Source: SKVR01 sp037441525 (GTDB lineage: Bacteria > Bacteroidota > Bacteroidia > Bacteroidales > UBA7960). Taken from it: DNA of 11,098 bases. This document shows, piece by piece, positions 8,159-11,098 of this stretch (the first letter of the stretch is position 1; the number at the start of each line of letters is the position of its first letter). The DNA lies in assembly GCA_037441525.1 (NCBI GenBank), contig JBBISA010000085.1, forward strand, positions 1-11,098, written 5' to 3'. Made by a program: the position numbers and the translations under genes. The notes under the pieces were generated by a model that worked only from the letters and a program-made list of their open reading frames with translations, made no database searches and had not been told where the DNA came from.

Positions 8159-8652
8159 ATCTTGTTTTTTATTTCATCAAACATTTTATAAACTTCTTCT
8201 TCGGTTTTCAGATAAACTTCATAGCGTTCAGTCCCTAAACTTCCTTTTTTCTTTGCACCTGGTCTTACTCTATCATCAATATCAATATTTGTAAGACATT
8301 TTACTTCTTCAATATCTGTGTTGATTTGTAAAAATGCTTTTCTTGGACCAGTTCCGCTGAAACCAATTACAGAAAAAGATTGATCATTTATTTCAACTTT
8401 AACTTTTGTTTGTTGAACTACCATCTCAGTAATAGCAATGCTTTTAAGCAGCTCAAAAAAGATAAGAAAAAGTCGTTTAGCTTCATCTTTCTTGTGAAAG
8501 AACATATCAACTTCAGTGATGTTGTCATTGACAGGTTTATTATCAGTAATTGCTTTTATTTTCTTTAGTTTTTCTGTATTCTCTTTTTCAATAAGTTCAA
8601 GTGGGTCATTATTTAAATAATCAATTAAAAGCAATTCTTCTTCAAACCACAT
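8155..8652 (-). CDS. DUF5655-like C-terminal half of a frameshifted nuclease
   Basis: A 165-residue frame beginning at an internal ATG. Its C-terminal half (DQSFSVIGFSGTGPRKAFLQ ... DIDDRVRPG ... SLGTERYEVYLKTEEEVYKM) resembles the DUF5655 domain that commonly follows a DUF91/NucS-like nuclease domain in one polypeptide. The frame stays open upstream of the ATG and reads GEITLIRYMWFEEELLLID, a natural linker, back to the seven-A run at 8682-8688 where it meets the -1 frame of the preceding nuclease gene. The true product is therefore probably a single ~320-residue protein and the ATG at 8652 is likely not a real start. The predicted N-terminal third is charged and helical. Alternatively it is a separately translated subunit 14 nt after the nuclease stop. 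Confidence 0.6.
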   Translation of the reverse strand: MWFEEELLLIDYLNNDPLELIEKENTEKLKKIKAITDNKPVNDNITEVDMFFHKKDEAKRLFLIFFELLKSIAITEMVVQQTKVKVEINDQSFSVIGFSGTGPRKAFLQINTDIEEVKCLTNIDIDDRVRPGAKKKGSLGTERYEVYLKTEEEVYKMFDEIKNKI

Positions 8653-8666
8653 ATACCTAATTAGAG

Positions 8667-9116
8667 TTATTTCTCCCTTACTTTTTTTGCCTTATCAACA
8701 TCTAAGTGGCTAAATTCTTTTGCTATTAAAATTAACTCAATGTTTTCTTTTGCTATTTCATTGAACTTCGGCAAATCTGTGTCATATTTTTGTGTTGATA
8801 ATAGGTAAATTTCGGCAAAGTTATCTTCAATAAAATCTTTGTAGTCAATTGCTTGATTTCTAATGTTTTTGTCAAAATCTCTTTTTAATTCAACAACAAC
8901 AAATTTTTTCGCCTTTGGATTAAACGCTAAAATATCTATTCGACCAGCAGAACCTTTGCTTCTTACATTCCCATCAAGTGTAAATTCGCTTTTGATAAAT
9001 TTAAATTGAGGAAAAAAATCATTCCAATTCTCTGACAAAAATCGATTTAATTCAGCTTCTGATTTCTGAACAGATTTTAGAAACTTTTTATTACTTGATG
9101 AAAATAATCTTATCAT
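8667..9116 (-). CDS. PD-(D/E)XK nuclease, DUF91/NucS-like, N-terminal half
   Basis: A 149-residue protein with a textbook PD-(D/E)XK core. Glu22 lies in the first helix, Asp61 in GRIDILAF, and Glu76-Leu-Lys78 in FVVVELKRDFD. Gln88 and Tyr92 (QAIDY) form the Q-x3-Y element of RecB-like nucleases. It ends in AKKVREK just past a seven-A run (minus-strand reading of 8682-8688). The zero frame there is GCA-AAA-AAA-G, which allows a -1 slip into the downstream 165-residue frame and gives a ~320-residue nuclease plus DUF5655-like protein. Its ATG overlaps the stop of the upstream 57-residue gene as ATGA, so translation is likely coupled. A DNA nuclease activity is well supported. Whether it acts in defence, repair or as part of the restriction system is unknown. 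Confidence 0.8.
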   Translation of the reverse strand: MIRLFSSSNKKFLKSVQKSEAELNRFLSENWNDFFPQFKFIKSEFTLDGNVRSKGSAGRIDILAFNPKAKKFVVVELKRDFDKNIRNQAIDYKDFIEDNFAEIYLLSTQKYDTDLPKFNEIAKENIELILIAKEFSHLDVDKAKKVREK

Positions 9117-9286
9117 ATGTTTAGTGATGGTTCTATTATTGAATTGATAGTTCTTGCAATATCAACAAGATTATAAAAATCTTCAAGCTCCAATGACTTC
9201 TCATTATCACCATCAATTTCTTTGAATTGCTTTATCATTTCTTTAAGCGATTGAAATTCTTCCTCTGAAACTGTTATGTTGCTCAT
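9113..9286 (-). CDS. Small acidic protein of 57 residues, first gene of the nuclease operon
   Basis: I do not recognise a family. The frame runs from ATG (9286) to TGA (9113-9115): MSNITVSEEEFQSLKEMI... ending IIEPSLNI. It is acidic and mostly helical by composition, with a heptad-like spacing of hydrophobic residues in the first half, and contains no Cys or His cluster and no membrane segment. Its stop overlaps the start of the nuclease gene by four bases (ATGA), the classical arrangement for translational coupling, which is the main reason to believe it is translated. A small partner or antitoxin-like protein for the nuclease would fit, but that is inference. Confidence 0.6.
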   Translation of the reverse strand: MSNITVSEEEFQSLKEMIKQFKEIDGDNEKSLELEDFYNLVDIARTINSIIEPSLNI

Positions 9287-9319
9287 GATAAAATGTTTTG
9301 TTAGTTAGTTGCATTTTTT

Positions 9320-9405
9320 GCGTTAGGGATTGAAGTGGAAATCCTTTTTGTGAGGAACGAGCAAAAAGATTGTAACGAAAAGCCCGACCCGATAGGGAAA
9401 CGCCC
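9320..9405 (+). repeat. Imperfect palindromic element between methyltransferase remnant and nuclease operon
   Basis: An 86-bp element whose ends are complementary (GCGTT at 9320-9324, AACGC at 9399-9403). An inner stem CTTTTTG/CAAAAAG (9344-9350 and 9362-9368) is extended by AAT/ATT past one bulged C. A further CCC/GGG pair lies in CCCGACCCGATAGGG. From memory, near-identical sequence (GCGTTAGGGATTGAA ... AAGCCCGACCCG) occurs in many Bacteroidetes genomes as an intergenic repeat. Outer complementary ends with extrahelical bases recall integron attC sites, but the core triplets do not fit the attC consensus well. Confidence 0.6.
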
Positions 9406-9420
9406 AAATCATATAAGTTA

Positions 9421-9488
9421 TGTGTTTTGAAATCGGAAATTTTGTAAACCGATTTTACAACTTCCTTCTCAATTTCAAAAGTTCCGTT
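9421..9488 (-). pseudogene. In-frame remnant of the methyltransferase after a premature stop
   Basis: Directly after the TAA of the methyltransferase (9489-9491) the same frame continues NGTFEIEKEVVKSVYKISDF. This reads like the natural continuation in N6-adenine methyltransferases of this type, where an IE-x-E-x2-K / K-x-SDFK segment follows. The family-like reading fades at about 9421, immediately before the palindromic element, although the frame stays open to 9243 through non-homologous sequence. The stop therefore looks like a nonsense mutation in an already truncated gene. Confidence 0.55.
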
Positions 9489-10673
9489 TTATGTCGACTT
9501 AAGATAATAGCCGTTTTTCTTTTTGCTTCCGTCAACAAAAAACACGTCGTTTTTTAATGTTGCAATACCAACACAAATATCAAATAGCTTACCAATCGGG
9601 GTTCCGATAGTTTCAATCGTTTTGATGTTTTGCTGTTCGTCAGTTTTGAGCAAACGCCATTTTTTTACGTTTAAGTTCTCTAAATAATTTGGCGAACCGT
9701 TGGCGTTTGCCAAAAATAATTCAGGGCTGTAATCTTCTTTTATTCTGTCGTATGTTATCGCTTCGTTTTGCTGCTTATTCAAGAAAGTGATTGCAGTGTA
9801 TGTTTGTGCATCAAAAACTTTTTTGTGGCTGAAATCAATAATTCGAGTAACGCATTTTTGATGTTGGAAATATCTACGCAGTGCTTCTCCCGCAAGTGAT
9901 GTGAAATAATTGTTGGGCGTGATGTAACCAAGTTTTCCTGTGGGTTTGAGCAACTTATAACCAAGTTCAAAAAAGGCAAAATACAAGTTGAATGTTCCAC
10001 CTTCAACAGTCGTCCAATGTTTTGCTAAGTAGTCCCTGTTTTCGTCTGATAAATCCTGAAATTTCACATAAGGCGGATTGCCTACAATGTTGTCAAAATT
10101 TTGTTTCCAATCTGCTCTTAAACTGTCTTGATGGTAAAGATTGAAATCGGTTTCTTTCAAGTGCTCACCAAACTGTAAGGCATAAATTGTCAGGATAAGT
10201 TTTGTCCGGTGAATGTTATATTCGAGTATGTCTGAGCCAAAAATATTCTCCTTAACAATTTTGCGAATGCTTTTTTCAGAAGTCCGTTTGTAATAGTCTG
10301 TCAAGCCAACGAGAAATGCACCGCAACCGCAGCTTGGGTCAAGGTTTCTGTCGGTGTCTTTTGGTTGAATTTCATTGATTATAAAGTCAATGATGTAGTC
10401 AGGAGTGAAAAATGCACCATTAAATTTTCTGTCGCTGATTGGAATAATTAACTCCAAATAGTTTTCAAGCTCTTTAATGCTTGAAATGTTCAGCGAAGAA
10501 GTGTCAAAATAAAGCTGAGGGTTTTGTTCAAAGTTCTTGAAATAGTCTGTTAGAATGGGGCTTTTGTCAAAATTCAGTTTGTTATTTGTCAGGTAAGAAT
10601 AAACCAAATGCTGCTCAAGACTTGTCAAGTCGTGAGTTTGTATGAGTTGGTTTATTATTCCTTTTTTAATCAT
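9489..10673 (-). CDS. N6-adenine DNA methyltransferase (gamma-like, type II), C-terminally truncated
   Basis: A 394-residue S-adenosylmethionine-dependent methyltransferase counted from the ATG at 10673. Motif X is GAFFTPDYIID, motif I is DPSCGCGAF (Asp112) and motif IV is NPPY (Asn199-Tyr202, context VGNPPYVKF). The order X-I-IV is that of gamma-class, M.TaqI-like enzymes that methylate adenine N6. The frame also extends to a TTG at 10697, but that TTG is part of an exact -7 box, so 10673 is the better start. The protein stops at KKNGYYLKST. Family members normally continue with a target-recognition domain, and the same frame after the stop still looks homologous. It converges on the C and endonuclease-like genes and was probably the modification partner. 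It is likely inactive now, but the catalytic domain is intact. Confidence 0.85.
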   Translation of the reverse strand: MIKKGIINQLIQTHDLTSLEQHLVYSYLTNNKLNFDKSPILTDYFKNFEQNPQLYFDTSSLNISSIKELENYLELIIPISDRKFNGAFFTPDYIIDFIINEIQPKDTDRNLDPSCGCGAFLVGLTDYYKRTSEKSIRKIVKENIFGSDILEYNIHRTKLILTIYALQFGEHLKETDFNLYHQDSLRADWKQNFDNIVGNPPYVKFQDLSDENRDYLAKHWTTVEGGTFNLYFAFFELGYKLLKPTGKLGYITPNNYFTSLAGEALRRYFQHQKCVTRIIDFSHKKVFDAQTYTAITFLNKQQNEAITYDRIKEDYSPELFLANANGSPNYLENLNVKKWRLLKTDEQQNIKTIETIGTPIGKLFDICVGIATLKNDVFFVDGSKKKNGYYLKST

Positions 10674-10682
10674 TGTCGTGCT

Positions 10683-10702
10683 GACTTTAAGTAACAAAAG
10701 TA
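10683..10702 (-). promoter_or_regulatory. Methyltransferase promoter (-7 box) with overlapping single C-box
   Basis: On the minus strand 10702-10695 reads TACTTTTG, an exact TAnnTTTG -7 box placed about 22 nt before the ATG at 10673. Overlapping its last base, 10695-10683 reads GTTACTTAAAGTC, which matches the left C-box of the C-R operator (GTTACTTATAGTC, 7458-7470) at 12 of 13 positions. A single C dimer here would cover the transcription start and repress the methyltransferase, as described for the Esp1396I M promoter. No clear -33 TTTG was found. Confidence 0.65.
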
Positions 10703-10930
10703 GGGAAATTTTTTATTTCTGTCAGCGTTTATTGATAAAATTTTATGGCCATCAAAACAAAATGTTCTCTCATTAAATTCTAAAAAAACCGGGAAAGCTT
10801 TAATTGATAAGGGATACAAGAATTTTATAAAAGGCCGGAATTTATTTCAAAATGTTCATTTATGACAGTATTATGTCTGTTTATGGAATGAAAAATGGGG
10901 GGTTGTTGAAGATAATAACCAAAGGTAAAT
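10703..10930. other. Gene-less AT-rich stretch
   Basis: No supportable gene. A plus-strand frame from about 10705 to 10863 lacks any ATG, and short ATG frames of 12 and 26 codons have nothing to recommend them. The stretch separates the methyltransferase promoter from the terminators at the right edge and is likely the right scar of the island. Confidence 0.5.
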
Positions 10931-10961
10931 AAAAAAAGCCTGAAAACTGCATTTACAGGGC
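10931..10961 (-). terminator. Probable factor-independent terminator, minus strand
   Basis: Read on the minus strand: GCCCTG (10961-10956), a 13-nt loop, CAGGC (10942-10938), then seven T (10937-10931). The stem has one bulged C. It lies just downstream of the stronger terminator at 10973-11016 and would be a backup for the gene at the right edge. Confidence 0.5.
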
Positions 10962-10972
10962 GTTTAAAGGGT

Positions 10973-11016
10973 AAAAAAAGCCGCTACGGGGCAGATGCCT
11001 GGCAGCGGCTTTTTTT
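10973..11016. terminator. Strong bidirectional factor-independent terminator
   Basis: A perfect 13-bp inverted repeat, seven A plus GCCGCT (10973-10985) against AGCGGC plus seven T (11004-11016). The 18-nt interior can form a second small stem GGC/GCC. Both strands give a GC-rich stem followed by a T run. On the minus strand it starts 14 nt after the TAG at 11031-11033, so its main role is probably to end the gene at the right edge. Confidence 0.85.
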
Positions 11017-11030
11017 GCTGCAAATGGCTG

Positions 11031-11098
11031 CTAAGGCCTTGTATTGCGCGGCTTTGGGGCAGGCTTGCCGATGCCAGGGACAGGGTCATGAAAAATGG
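11031..11098 (-). CDS. Probable C-terminal end of a minus-strand gene, partial
   Basis: The minus strand is open from the window edge to TAG (11031-11033), giving 21 residues ending DPVPGIGKPAPKPRNTRP, a proline- and lysine-rich tail. The strong terminator begins 14 nt after this stop, which is the main support. A plus-strand frame starting with ATG at 11024 is also open to the edge, so the strand is not certain. Nothing can be said about function. Confidence 0.45.
   Translation of the reverse strand, partial: IFHDPVPGIGKPAPKPRNTRP

Noticed and set aside
8380..8568. A 62-codon plus-strand frame opposite the DUF5655-like gene
   Set aside because: Phe/Asn/Lys-rich low-complexity translation typical of an antisense shadow in AT-rich DNA.
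9320..9405. Integron attC site
   Set aside because: Ends are complementary with bulges as in attC, but the core boxes do not match GTTRRRY/RYYYAAC well, and the element sits at the 5' rather than the 3' end of the operon.
9243..9420. The minus-strand frame stays open from the methyltransferase stop through the palindromic element to 9243
   Set aside because: After about 9421 the translation loses any family character and merely lacks stops, so I treat it as chance rather than as a longer gene.
10695..10697. TTG start giving a 402-residue methyltransferase
   Set aside because: This TTG is the end of an exact TACTTTTG promoter box, and the ATG at 10673 has a sensible leader downstream of it.
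1..11098. CRISPR array, tRNA or rRNA genes
   Set aside because: No regularly spaced repeats and no tRNA or rRNA signatures were seen on either strand.

Overview
The window looks like a Bacteroidota (Bacteroidetes) chromosome. The hexosaminidase is a lipoprotein of the glycan-foraging type common in that phylum, the best promoter matches have the TAnnTTTG -7 form used by its primary sigma factor, and Shine-Dalgarno sites are weak or absent. No rRNA, tRNA or CRISPR array was seen. The phylum call is inference from these features.

Left part (1-6510): a glycan or cell-wall foraging locus. An exported alpha/beta hydrolase with a cysteine in the nucleophile position (378-3002, minus) is divergent from a large lipoprotein beta-N-acetylhexosaminidase of family GH20 (3157-5757, plus). 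A family-9-like carbohydrate-binding protein (5863-6510) follows the hexosaminidase on the same strand. The locus is bracketed by two direct copies, about 160 bp each, of an element made of two long hairpins (63-222 and 6866-7023).

Right part (7456-10702): an accessory, visibly AT-richer island that I read as the remains of a controller-regulated type II restriction-modification system. A C-protein gene (7507-7752) overlaps a short restriction-endonuclease-like gene (7709-8158). An N6-adenine methyltransferase gene (9489-10673) converges on them from the right. A tandem C-box operator lies upstream of the C gene (7456-7489), and a single C-box overlaps the methyltransferase promoter (10683-10702). 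The layout and operator sequence resemble what I remember of Esp1396I. The space where the two convergent genes should meet is filled by a minus-strand operon (8155-9286): a 57-residue protein, then a PD-(D/E)XK nuclease split in two by a frameshift at a seven-A run. Next to it is a palindromic element (9320-9405). The methyltransferase has an in-frame stop followed by family-like sequence that ends at this block, and the endonuclease ends at the other edge. My inference is that an inserted segment removed the 3' parts of both genes, leaving an intact regulator and its operators.

Right edge (10703-11098): a gene-poor stretch, two adjacent factor-independent terminators, and what is probably the C-terminal tail of another minus-strand gene.
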